Below the pieces are notes generated by a model. That model was given only the letters and a program-made list of their open reading frames with translations. It was not told the origin of the DNA and made no database searches. From Actinobacteria bacterium UBA5176 (GTDB lineage Bacteria > Actinomycetota > UBA4738), in the NCBI GenBank assembly GCA_002413305.1, contig DHWS01000030.1, forward strand, positions 22,631-29,925: DNA of 7,295 bases, written 5' to 3'. Made by a program: the position numbers and the translations under genes. Numbering within the stretch: the first letter of the stretch is position 1; the number at the start of each line of letters is the position of its first letter. This document shows positions 1 to 7,295 of the stretch, in pieces.

Positions 1-672
1 ACGAAGAAGATGGCCGAAGACCTCACCGATTACCTGATCGAGATGGGGCTGAAAGTCCGGTACCTCCATTCGGAGGTCGATACGATCCAGCGGATCGAGA
101 TCCTCCGGGACCTCCGGCTGGGTGAGTTCGACGTCCTGGTCGGGATCAACCTCCTGCGGGAGGGCCTGGACCTGCCCGAGGTGTCCCTGGTGGCCATCCT
201 GGACGCCGACAAGGAGGGGTTCCTGCGGAGCGAGACCTCGCTGATCCAGACGATCGGGCGGGCCGCGCGCAACGTCGACGGCAAGGTATTGATGTACGCC
301 GACACCGTGACCGATTCGATGCGGACGGCCATCTCCGAGACCATGCGCCGGCGCGGCATCCAGATGGCGTACAACACCGAACACGGGATCGACCCGCAGA
401 CCATCCGCCGCCGCGTCTCGGACATCCTGCTCTCGCTCCAGGGCGACCAGAAGCGCCGCCCGACCGCCACACCCACCCGCGGTCGGCGAGGCAGGCGGCG
501 GGCCGAGCCGGCGATGCCCCGGGAGGAGCTCGAACGCCTCATCCAGACGCTGGAGGAGGAGATGCACGAGGCGGCGAAGGATCTCCGGTTCGAATACGCC
601 GCCCGGTTGCGCGACGAGGTGCTGGAGCTGAAGCGCGAGCTGACCGCGCTCAAGGAAGCCGGGGTGCGCTAG
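1..672 (+). CDS. uvrB: UvrABC system protein B, C-terminal part (5' end outside window)
   Basis: C-terminal 223 residues of UvrB, the helicase-like damage-verification subunit of nucleotide excision repair, which is loaded on DNA by UvrA and recruits UvrC. The reading frame is open from base 1 and begins [12 protein letters not shown], matching the family's second RecA-like helicase domain. Motif V ([15 protein letters not shown], window residues 48-62) and motif VI (QTIGRAARN, 83-91) are intact, followed by the family sequence [12 protein letters not shown] (124-135). A basic, low-complexity linker (about 147-172, rich in Arg/Pro/Thr) precedes the C-terminal UVR coiled coil (about 174-215, [14 protein letters not shown] onward), the segment known to bind UvrC. 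It ends at TAG 670-672, at the normal family C-terminus. The start, the Walker A site and the beta-hairpin lie upstream of the window. UvrA is encoded on the same strand about 4.4 kb downstream. Confidence 0.97.
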   Translation, partial: TKKMAEDLTDYLIEMGLKVRYLHSEVDTIQRIEILRDLRLGEFDVLVGINLLREGLDLPEVSLVAILDADKEGFLRSETSLIQTIGRAARNVDGKVLMYADTVTDSMRTAISETMRRRGIQMAYNTEHGIDPQTIRRRVSDILLSLQGDQKRRPTATPTRGRRGRRRAEPAMPREELERLIQTLEEEMHEAAKDLRFEYAARLRDEVLELKRELTALKEAGVR

Positions 673-723
673 GGGTATGCCACGAGCCCTCCCCCAGGGG
701 AACCGAAGATCGAGCGACGACCG

Positions 724-1809
724 GTGAGCGTGCTCTCCGTCCGGGCCCCGCTGGCCTGGCTGGGGCCCGGACGGCTTGTCGAGGATGCGCTCGTGGTGTT
801 GGACGGCGGGCGCGTGGCCTACGCGGGGCCGGCGGCAGAGATCTCCGTGGTGGTGGCGGGGGAGCGCGGCGCCGAAGGGCTCAGCGGCCGCGCGGCGCCG
901 CCACAAGCGGACCAGGAGATCCGTTTCGACGGGTTCGTGATGCCGGGCGTGGTCGATCGCCATGTCCACATCGGACTCTCCGACCCGGGGGCCGTCCTGG
1001 CCGGGGGGGTGGTCGCGGTCCGTGATCTCGCCTGGCCGCCGGACGTGGTGTTCCCGCTGGCCGAAGCGTCCGAGACAACCGCCTTCAACGGGCCGCTGAT
1101 CCGCGCGGCGGGCGCCATGCTCACCTGCCCGGGTGGCTATCCCACGCGGGCCGCCTGGGCTCCTTCGGGCACCGGTTTGGAGGTCCTCGGGGCCGGCGAC
1201 GCAGCCGCCCGGGCCGCCGACCTGCTGGCGCGAGGCGCCGTGGTGCTGAAGGTCGCGTTGAACGGGGATGTTGGGCCGACGGTGACCGATGCGGAGCTCG
1301 TGGCGATCTGTGACGTTGCCCACCAGGCCGGGACGATCGTGACCGCCCACGCGCAGGGTCGCGGCCAGGCGGCGCGCGCGCTGGGAGCCGGCGTCGACGA
1401 GCTCGCGCATTGTCCCTGGTCCGAACACCTGTCGGACGAGCTCATCGAAGCCATGGCCAGGCGGATGCGGATCGTTTCGACGCTGGACATCCACTCCGGC
1501 GGCAGGGACACACCGGAGCTGCGGACGGCGGTCGACAACCTCTCGCGGTTCCTGGCCGCCGGGGGGCGGGTCGCGTACGGGACCGACCTCGGGAACGGGC
1601 CGATCCCCCCCGGCATCCATGTCGGGGAGGCGTTCCACCTCTACCGCGCGGGGCTCGGGCCCGAGCGGTTGCTGGAGGCGCTCACCTTCCGGCCGCTGGC
1701 CGAAGGCGAACCGGCTGATCTGATCGGCCTGGCCCGCGATCCGCGCGAGGATCTGGGAGCCCTCGGCGAGGTACGACTCGTGGTGCGGGGGGGCAGGCGC
1801 TACCGCTGA
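724..1809 (+). CDS. Metal-dependent amidohydrolase (imidazolonepropionase-like)
   Basis: 361-residue amidohydrolase-superfamily protein, predicted to be a cytoplasmic metal-dependent hydrolase of an amide, cyclic amide or similar bond; the substrate cannot be read from sequence. The N-terminal beta-sandwich strands (about 1-40 and 65-72) lead into the HxH metal motif in MPGVVDRHVHI (H80, H82). Other likely metal or catalytic residues are K176 in VVLKVAL (possible carboxylated bridging lysine), H209 in TAHA, H229 in ELAHC and D288 in YGTDLG, so the active site looks complete. The C-terminus is shortened: after LTFRP the usual Asn-Pro-Ala...Leu-Gly-Leu helix is missing and the chain passes directly to EGEPADLIGLARDP (328-340). 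GTG 724 is chosen because it gives the normal N-terminal strand; no strong SD precedes it. It lies 51 bp after uvrB and converges on the permease, with 36 bp between stops. Confidence 0.85.
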   Translation: MSVLSVRAPLAWLGPGRLVEDALVVLDGGRVAYAGPAAEISVVVAGERGAEGLSGRAAPPQADQEIRFDGFVMPGVVDRHVHIGLSDPGAVLAGGVVAVRDLAWPPDVVFPLAEASETTAFNGPLIRAAGAMLTCPGGYPTRAAWAPSGTGLEVLGAGDAAARAADLLARGAVVLKVALNGDVGPTVTDAELVAICDVAHQAGTIVTAHAQGRGQAARALGAGVDELAHCPWSEHLSDELIEAMARRMRIVSTLDIHSGGRDTPELRTAVDNLSRFLAAGGRVAYGTDLGNGPIPPGIHVGEAFHLYRAGLGPERLLEALTFRPLAEGEPADLIGLARDPREDLGALGEVRLVVRGGRRYR

Positions 1810-1845
1810 ACGGCGGCCGCGTGCCGGGTCGCCGCGTGCGGGGGC

Positions 1846-2799
1846 TCACTCCCGGGCGCGGATCCGCTGGTGGGGGTCGAGGGCATCGCGCAACCCGTCG
1901 CCCAGGAAGTTCACGCAGAGCACAGTGGCCAGGATGAACAGGCCGGGAAACAGGGTCAGGTACGGCGATGTGAGGGCGAAGGGTTGCGCCTCCAGCAGGA
2001 GGTTCCCCCATGTTGGCAGCGGTGGCTGCACGCCGAACCCCAGGAACGAGAGCGCGGACTCCGCCAGGATCGCCCCGGCGATGCCGAGGGTGGCGTTCAC
2101 GATGATCGGTCCCAACGCGTTCGGCAGCATCTGGCCGAAGATGATCCGCGGGTTCGAGGCCCCCACGGACCGGGCGGCCTCCACGAACTCCTTCTCCTTC
2201 ATGGACAGGAACACACCCCGAACGATGCGCGCCAGCGGCATCCAGAAGAACAGGGAGAGGATCACCACGATCCCCAGCGCCCCGCGGTCCGCGATGAACG
2301 GCACCCGCGACCCCACGATGAGGATGACCAGGAACGGAAGGGCCAGGAAGAGGTCGGTCACCCGCATCAGCAGGTTGTCGATCCAGCCGCCGTAGTAGCC
2401 GGCCAGGGCGCCCACGATCGAACCGATGACGCCCGCGGAGAGGGCGACCGAGACACCGACCATCAGCGAGATCCGCCCGCCGTACAGGACCCGGGTGAAG
2501 ACGTCGCGGCCGATCTCGTCCACGCCGAACCAGTGCTTCCAGCTCGGGCCGCTGTGCGCGAACGGCGCCACGATCCGTCCGGCGGTGAAGGTCTGGTGGT
2601 ACGAGTCCTTGGATAGGAGGGGAACCACGACCGAGGCCACCCCGATCAGGAGCAGCAGGACCGCGCTGGCCAGGGCGAGCCGGTGGCGGCGGAAGCGGCG
2701 CCACGCGAGCTGGCGGGTGGAGAGAGACTCCCCGGAAGCCGCGACGGGGGCCGCAGCAAGCGGCTGGAGTGGCTCGATGATGTCGGTATCGATGGCCAT
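1846..2799 (-). CDS. ABC transporter permease, DppC/OppC family (peptide/nickel type)
   Basis: 317-residue inner-membrane permease of the binding-protein-dependent dipeptide/oligopeptide/nickel ABC importers (the 'C' type subunit). Residues 29-62 form an OppC-type N-terminus: a basic stretch (WRRFRRHR) then TM1 (about 41-62). The family hallmark HWFGVDEIGRDVFTRVLYGGR (89-109) follows, then TM2 about 112-136, TM3 150-168, TM4 174-196, TM5 229-256 and TM6 282-302. The cytoplasmic EAA loop that docks on the ATPase is intact (EAARSVGA at 207-214 and later LP at 225-226). The C-terminus LGDGLRDALDPH is typical. ATG 2799 is preferred over upstream in-frame codons because GGAGG (2806-2810) sits 6 nt before it and family homology starts there; the longer open frame runs antisense through the neighbouring regulator. 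No DppB-type permease, ATPase or solute-binding gene is adjacent, which is odd for this family. Confidence 0.94.
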   Translation of the reverse strand: MAIDTDIIEPLQPLAAAPVAASGESLSTRQLAWRRFRRHRLALASAVLLLLIGVASVVVPLLSKDSYHQTFTAGRIVAPFAHSGPSWKHWFGVDEIGRDVFTRVLYGGRISLMVGVSVALSAGVIGSIVGALAGYYGGWIDNLLMRVTDLFLALPFLVILIVGSRVPFIADRGALGIVVILSLFFWMPLARIVRGVFLSMKEKEFVEAARSVGASNPRIIFGQMLPNALGPIIVNATLGIAGAILAESALSFLGFGVQPPLPTWGNLLLEAQPFALTSPYLTLFPGLFILATVLCVNFLGDGLRDALDPHQRIRARE

Positions 2800-2802
2800 C
2801 GG

Positions 2803-2811
2803 CCCCCTCCC
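2803..2811 (-). promoter_or_regulatory. Ribosome binding site of the permease gene
   Basis: Minus-strand GGGAGGGGG, with the GGAGG core at 2806-2810, 6 nt before ATG 2799. It is the clearest Shine-Dalgarno in the window and fixes the permease start against the much longer upstream open frame. Confidence 0.7.
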
Positions 2812-2858
2812 GTCCCTCCGCCTGTGGCCCGGTGGCCGCCGAGGCGAAACCGCCCAAA

Positions 2859-2886
2859 GGATTACACAGGTGACGCCACCGGTCAA
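2859..2886 (-). promoter_or_regulatory. Candidate sigma70-type promoter for the permease
   Basis: Minus strand: TTGACC (2886-2881) as -35, a 16-bp spacer, and TAATCC (2864-2859) as a poor -10. Transcription would start near 2852, giving a leader of about 53 nt that includes the SD. The region 2853-2905 is less GC-rich than its surroundings. The spacer contains a short imperfect dyad, GGTG-ACGC-CACC (2869-2880). The -35 is good and the -10 weak, so this is tentative. Confidence 0.35.
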
Positions 2887-2925
2887 GATTGAATGCTGGT
2901 TATGGCCGCCGGCATGCGCCACGCG

Positions 2926-2931
2926 TAGACT
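2926..2931 (+). promoter_or_regulatory. Candidate -10 box of the CGNR regulator gene
   Basis: TAGACT lies 13 nt before ATG 2945, so a transcript starting about 7 nt downstream would have a leader of only about 7 nt. This fits the absence of a Shine-Dalgarno sequence before the ATG. No convincing -35 is seen 16-18 bp upstream. Confidence 0.35.
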
Positions 2932-2944
2932 GCCATCCGGTTCC

Positions 2945-3526
2945 ATGGCAGAGACCGACGGATTCGACGAGCCGGGAGGACGCCGCCCCGCGCCGGGCTC
3001 GCTCCGGTTGGTCCAGCTCTTCCTCAACTCCCACGACATCCTTCCTGGGATCGACACGATCACCACACCCGAGGAGCTGAAGGCCTGGCTCCGCCGGCGG
3101 GACCTCGTCTCGTCCTCGGTGCGGGTCCGGTCCGATGACCTCCGCCGCGCGCTCGCCGTTCGCGAGGCGCTCCGCGGCCTGGCGGTGCGCAACGGCGGCG
3201 AGGTGCCGGACGGCGACCCCGTGGCGGCGCTCAACCGGGTCGCCCGTCGGGCATCGCTCCGGGTGGCCTTCTCGCCGGACGGCCACGCGACGCTGGAGCC
3301 GTCGCGGCGCGATGTCGACGGCGCGCTGGCCGTGATCCTCGCGGGGGTGGCCCTGTCCATGGTCGAGGGCACGTGGCATCGGCTGAAGGCGTGCCGGAAC
3401 TGCCGGTGGGCCTTCTACGACCACTCGAAGAACCGCTCGGGGGCATGGTGCACCATGTCGGTGTGTGGGAACCGGAGCAAGGCCCTGGCGTTCCGTTCGC
3501 GCCACCGGGCCGAAGCTGTCCGGTAG
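2945..3526 (+). CDS. ABATE-domain / CGNR zinc-finger putative transcriptional regulator
   Basis: 193-residue protein of the ABATE (putative stress-induced transcription regulator) plus CGNR zinc-finger family, about the usual length. The N-terminal ABATE region includes LRLVQLFLNSHD (20-31) and EELKAWLRRRDLV (44-56), followed by a helical, Arg/Ala-rich stretch. The C-terminal zinc finger has four Cys: C150 and C153 (CRNC), then FYDHSKNRSGAWC with C169, and CGNR beginning at C174. In this family the finger is taken to bind DNA. ATG 2945 is chosen because homology begins right after it and a candidate -10 lies just upstream; the frame is open farther upstream but that part is antisense to the permease. 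No SD is visible. It is divergent from the permease across 145 bp and convergent with the PLP enzyme, so control of the permease or of itself is plausible but inferred. The ligand and operator are unknown. Confidence 0.88.
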   Translation: MAETDGFDEPGGRRPAPGSLRLVQLFLNSHDILPGIDTITTPEELKAWLRRRDLVSSSVRVRSDDLRRALAVREALRGLAVRNGGEVPDGDPVAALNRVARRASLRVAFSPDGHATLEPSRRDVDGALAVILAGVALSMVEGTWHRLKACRNCRWAFYDHSKNRSGAWCTMSVCGNRSKALAFRSRHRAEAVR

Positions 3527-3537
3527 GGGCACCGGGC
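3518..3537. terminator. Weak hairpin between convergent genes
   Basis: GTCCGGT-(AGGGGC)-ACCGGGC forms a 7-bp stem including one G.U wobble with a 6-nt loop, overlapping the stop codon of the CGNR gene in a 25-bp convergent gap. No T-tract follows on either strand, so intrinsic termination is uncertain; in such GC-rich DNA short stems arise by chance. Confidence 0.2.
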
Positions 3538-3551
3538 CGGTTCAGAAAACG

Positions 3552-4694
3552 CTAGAGGATCTCGCGCAGCGCTTCGAACAGCCGCTCGATGTCGGCGTCG
3601 TTGCTGAAGAAGTGCGGCGACACGCGGATCCCGTCGCCCCGGAAGTCGGTGCACACGTTCCGGTCGAGGAGCGCGTGACAGACCTTCTCCGCCTCGTCGC
3701 CCACCCCGATGTTCACCACGCCGCCGCGTGCGTTCCGGTCCCGGGGCGAGCGGACGGGCAGCCCGGCCTCGTCGGCCTGGGCGATCACGTGGTCGATCAG
3801 GTCCTGTTGGTGTTCGCGGGTGTTCTGCGGGCCGACCTCGGCGATGATGTCGAGCCCGCCCTGGGCGACGAACGCCACCGGCGCCGCCGGCGTCCCGTGC
3901 TCCAGCCGCCGGGCCGACGGATGGTAATCGAGGTGCTGCAGGTCGAACGAGAACGGCTCCTTCGTGGCGAACCATCCGGTGACCAGCGGCTCGAGCGAGG
4001 ACAGCAGGTCCCGGCGGGCGTACAGGAACGTGAGGCCCGGCCCCCCACACAGCCACTTGAGGACGCCCGCGGTGTAGAAGTCGCAGCCGAGATCGTGGAC
4101 GTCGACGGGCAGGATGCCGGCACCGTGGAAGTCGTCGACGACGGACCAGGCCCCGGCGTCGCGGGCCATCCGGCAGACCTCCTTCGCGTCGATCAGCGCG
4201 CTGGTTCGGTACAGGACGCGGTTCGTCACCACCAGGGCCGTGTCCTCGTCGATCGCGTCGCGGTAGGCCTCCATCGGGACGGTCAATCCGTCGGACTTCA
4301 GGAAGACCGGTTCGGCCCCCAGGCGCCGGTAGGCCAGGGCGACGTGCCCGTCCGTGGGGAAGTCCAGCTCGGAGAGGATGACCTTCTTCCGCTTCGAGAA
4401 GTCCACGCACGAGAAGATCGCCCCGAGGGCCAGCGAGACGTTGACGGTGATGGCGAGCTCGTCCGCGTCAGCGCCGACCAGACGGCCGAACGTCTCCTTC
4501 ACCGACCGCATGCGGGGGAAGATGTCCTCGACCCACACCAGGTCGGGCGCGCCCTTCGTGGCCCATGCGTCCATGTACTCCTGGAGGTAGTCCTGGGAGC
4601 GGTTCGACACGGGTCCGAGGGAGGCGCTGATCAGGTAGGCCTTGCGGTTCACGACCGGGAACTCGTCGCGGTAGGACTCGAAGCTTCGGCTCAC
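3552..4694 (-). CDS. Class V aminotransferase-fold PLP-dependent enzyme
   Basis: 380-residue fold-type I, class V PLP enzyme (the broad group of cysteine desulfurases, kynureninase and isopenicillin-N-epimerase-like proteins). The N-terminal FPVVNRKAYLISASLGPVS (12-30) is the substrate-entry segment. The PLP site includes VVDDFHGAGILPVDV (185-199), where D187 should pair with the pyridine nitrogen and H190 lie beside it. In DFYTAGVLKWLCGGPG (205-220), K213 is the expected Schiff-base lysine. GIRVSPHFFSN (355-365) carries a likely carboxylate-binding Arg (R357). The reactive-cysteine loop of SufS-type desulfurases is absent, so cysteine desulfurase is unlikely. The GGPG motif and C-terminus look kynureninase/epimerase-like, but no specific reaction can be assigned. 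GTG 4694 follows the upstream small gene's stop by 4 nt, with GGGGGTGA (4706-4699) as SD overlapping that stop. This indicates one mRNA and translational coupling. Confidence 0.88.
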   Translation of the reverse strand: MSRSFESYRDEFPVVNRKAYLISASLGPVSNRSQDYLQEYMDAWATKGAPDLVWVEDIFPRMRSVKETFGRLVGADADELAITVNVSLALGAIFSCVDFSKRKKVILSELDFPTDGHVALAYRRLGAEPVFLKSDGLTVPMEAYRDAIDEDTALVVTNRVLYRTSALIDAKEVCRMARDAGAWSVVDDFHGAGILPVDVHDLGCDFYTAGVLKWLCGGPGLTFLYARRDLLSSLEPLVTGWFATKEPFSFDLQHLDYHPSARRLEHGTPAAPVAFVAQGGLDIIAEVGPQNTREHQQDLIDHVIAQADEAGLPVRSPRDRNARGGVVNIGVGDEAEKVCHALLDRNVCTDFRGDGIRVSPHFFSNDADIERLFEALREIL

Positions 4695-4698
4695 CGGT

Positions 4699-4706
4699 TC
4701 ACCCCC
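4699..4706 (-). promoter_or_regulatory. RBS of the PLP enzyme, overlapping the upstream stop codon
   Basis: Minus-strand GGGGGTGA, one mismatch from the ideal GGAGGTGA. Its last three bases (4701-4699) are the TGA stop of the preceding small gene, and it sits 4 nt before GTG 4694. This supports the GTG start and coupling of the two genes. Confidence 0.6.
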
Positions 4707-4992
4707 GGCCGTGCCTGCGGAGGTAGTCGATGTACAGGGGACGGAGCGCGTCGGCCAGCGGGCCCTCGTCGGCGTGGTCCAGGTCGGACAGCAGCGGGAC
4801 GAGGTCGCCCACCCCCACGTCGGCTTCCGACTTCTGGAGCTCGCCCGCCGCCGCCTCGGCGACGGGGATGGCCTTGATCAGCCGCCACAGGAAGACCACG
4901 TCCAGCCGGTGCTCGGCCAGGCGGACCGCCCGGTCGTGGAGCTCCTTGGACGACAGGGAATCGAGGGCCGTGTCCTGTCCTTCCTCCGTCAC
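4699..4992 (-). CDS. Small hypothetical protein, first gene of the PLP-enzyme operon
   Basis: 97-residue protein that I do not recognise as a named family. It appears soluble and largely alpha-helical, with no signal peptide or transmembrane segment and no Cys. Helical stretches are likely at about 15-38 (KELHDRAVRLAEHRLDVVFLWRL), 43-55 (PVAEAAAGELQKS), 62-71 and 78-93 (PLADALRPLYIDYLRR). It is acidic at both the N-terminus and in the middle. GTG 4992 is chosen because TAGGCT, a good -10, ends exactly 6 nt upstream, implying a leaderless mRNA, and there is no good SD. The gene is real rather than a shadow: it is co-directional with the PLP enzyme, leaves a 4-nt gap and provides part of that gene's SD. 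A role as partner or regulator of the PLP enzyme is only an inference from position. Confidence 0.7.
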   Translation of the reverse strand: MTEEGQDTALDSLSSKELHDRAVRLAEHRLDVVFLWRLIKAIPVAEAAAGELQKSEADVGVGDLVPLLSDLDHADEGPLADALRPLYIDYLRRHGRG

Positions 4993-4998
4993 GGCAGG

Positions 4999-5028
4999 AG
5001 CCTACCCGTCGGGTGGGCGCGACGGCAA
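4999..5028 (-). promoter_or_regulatory. Promoter of the small-protein/PLP-enzyme operon (leaderless)
   Basis: Minus strand: TTGCCG (5028-5023) as -35, an 18-bp spacer, and TAGGCT (5004-4999) as -10. The -10 ends 6 nt before GTG 4992, so transcription should begin at or next to the start codon. This is the leaderless arrangement common in actinobacteria. Confidence 0.5.
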
Positions 5029-5046
5029 AGGCGCGGTCCCCCACCC
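5011..5046. repeat. Interrupted inverted repeat in the divergent promoter region (possible operator)
   Basis: Perfect 7-bp arms GGGTGGG (5011-5017) and CCCACCC (5040-5046) enclose a second inverted pair CGCG (5018-5021) / CGCG (5032-5035) around a 10-nt centre, with 4 unpaired bases (GTCC) on the right side. It covers the -35 of the leftward operon and lies upstream of the predicted start points of both divergent genes, so it would not be transcribed from either. This favours a protein-binding site over a terminator. In GC-rich DNA such a dyad may also be chance. Confidence 0.35.
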
Positions 5047-5081
5047 AGCGGGGCCGGGAATTTCGACTGGACGGCCCTCGT

Positions 5082-5087
5082 TAGAAT
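5082..5087 (+). promoter_or_regulatory. -10 box of uvrA (leaderless)
   Basis: TAGAAT, five of six matches to TATAAT, ends 6 nt before the GTG start at 5094, so the transcript should start at the start codon. A -35 is not clear: TTCGAC (5062-5067) leaves only a 14-bp spacer. No SD and no convincing LexA-type palindrome is visible. Confidence 0.5.
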
Positions 5088-5093
5088 GCCCGC

Positions 5094-7295
<2,202 letters not shown>

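Noticed and set aside
673..723. CCCT...AGGG stem after uvrB as a terminator
   Set aside because: Four-base stem in a C/G run without a T-tract; not distinguishable from composition.
1810..1845. GCGGC/GCCGC stem between amidohydrolase and permease as a terminator
   Set aside because: Only 5 bp, long loop and no T-tract; expected by chance at this GC content.
1682..2857. 391-codon minus-strand open frame
   Set aside because: Alternate frame of the permease gene; Arg/Pro/Gly-rich with none of the permease features.
2426..2944. N-terminal extension of the CGNR frame
   Set aside because: Antisense to the permease; CGNR-family homology starts just after ATG 2945.
2800..3372. N-terminal extension of the permease frame by 191 codons
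   Set aside because: Antisense to the CGNR regulator, Ser/Arg/Thr-rich and unlike any permease N-terminus; the SD at 2803-2811 supports ATG 2799.
3465..4877. 470-codon open frame on the plus strand
   Set aside because: Runs antisense through both the PLP enzyme and the small gene; no domain, no start signal, and a low-complexity Arg/Pro tail.
5059..5093. LexA box or RecA-independent DNA-damage promoter at uvrA
   Set aside because: No paired GAAC/GTTC-type palindrome, and the TTCGACTGG stretch does not match the known damage-promoter sequence or spacing closely enough.

Overview
The window is very GC-rich, with GTG starts on four of the six genes whose starts are visible and weak Shine-Dalgarno (SD) usage. 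Two or three genes appear to have leaderless or nearly leaderless promoters (TAGnnT placed just before the start codon). Together with the actinobacterial flavour of UvrA/UvrB and a CGNR zinc-finger regulator, this suggests an actinomycete-type bacterium, probably uncultured. That placement is an inference from sequence style, not a proven taxonomy.

Layout: the 3' end of uvrB (+, 1-672) enters from the left and the first three quarters of uvrA (+, 5094-7295) leaves at the right. Between these two nucleotide-excision-repair genes lies a block of about 4.4 kb holding five genes. These are a metal-dependent amidohydrolase (+, 724-1809), a DppC/OppC-type ABC permease (-, 1846-2799), a divergent ABATE/CGNR zinc-finger regulator (+, 2945-3526), and a two-gene minus-strand operon of a small unknown protein (4699-4992) followed by a class V PLP-dependent enzyme (3552-4694). 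Gene density is high. The largest gaps are the 145-bp divergent region 2800-2944 and the 101-bp divergent region 4993-5093, and both contain candidate promoters.

How the genes may work together: UvrB and UvrA are partners in DNA damage recognition. The intervening genes look metabolic. The permease has no second permease, ATPase or binding-protein gene beside it in this window; its neighbours are a convergent amidohydrolase and a divergent regulator, so a link to uptake or processing of a peptide-like or amide substrate is possible but only inferred. The small protein and the PLP enzyme are tightly coupled: 4 nt separate them, and the SD of the second gene overlaps the stop codon of the first. 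No mobile element, CRISPR array, tRNA or rRNA is visible. Nothing here proves a new system. The best leads are the lone permease with its divergent regulator, the unknown-protein/PLP-enzyme pair, the leaderless divergent promoter with a dyad beside uvrA, and two substitutions at normally conserved UvrA positions.
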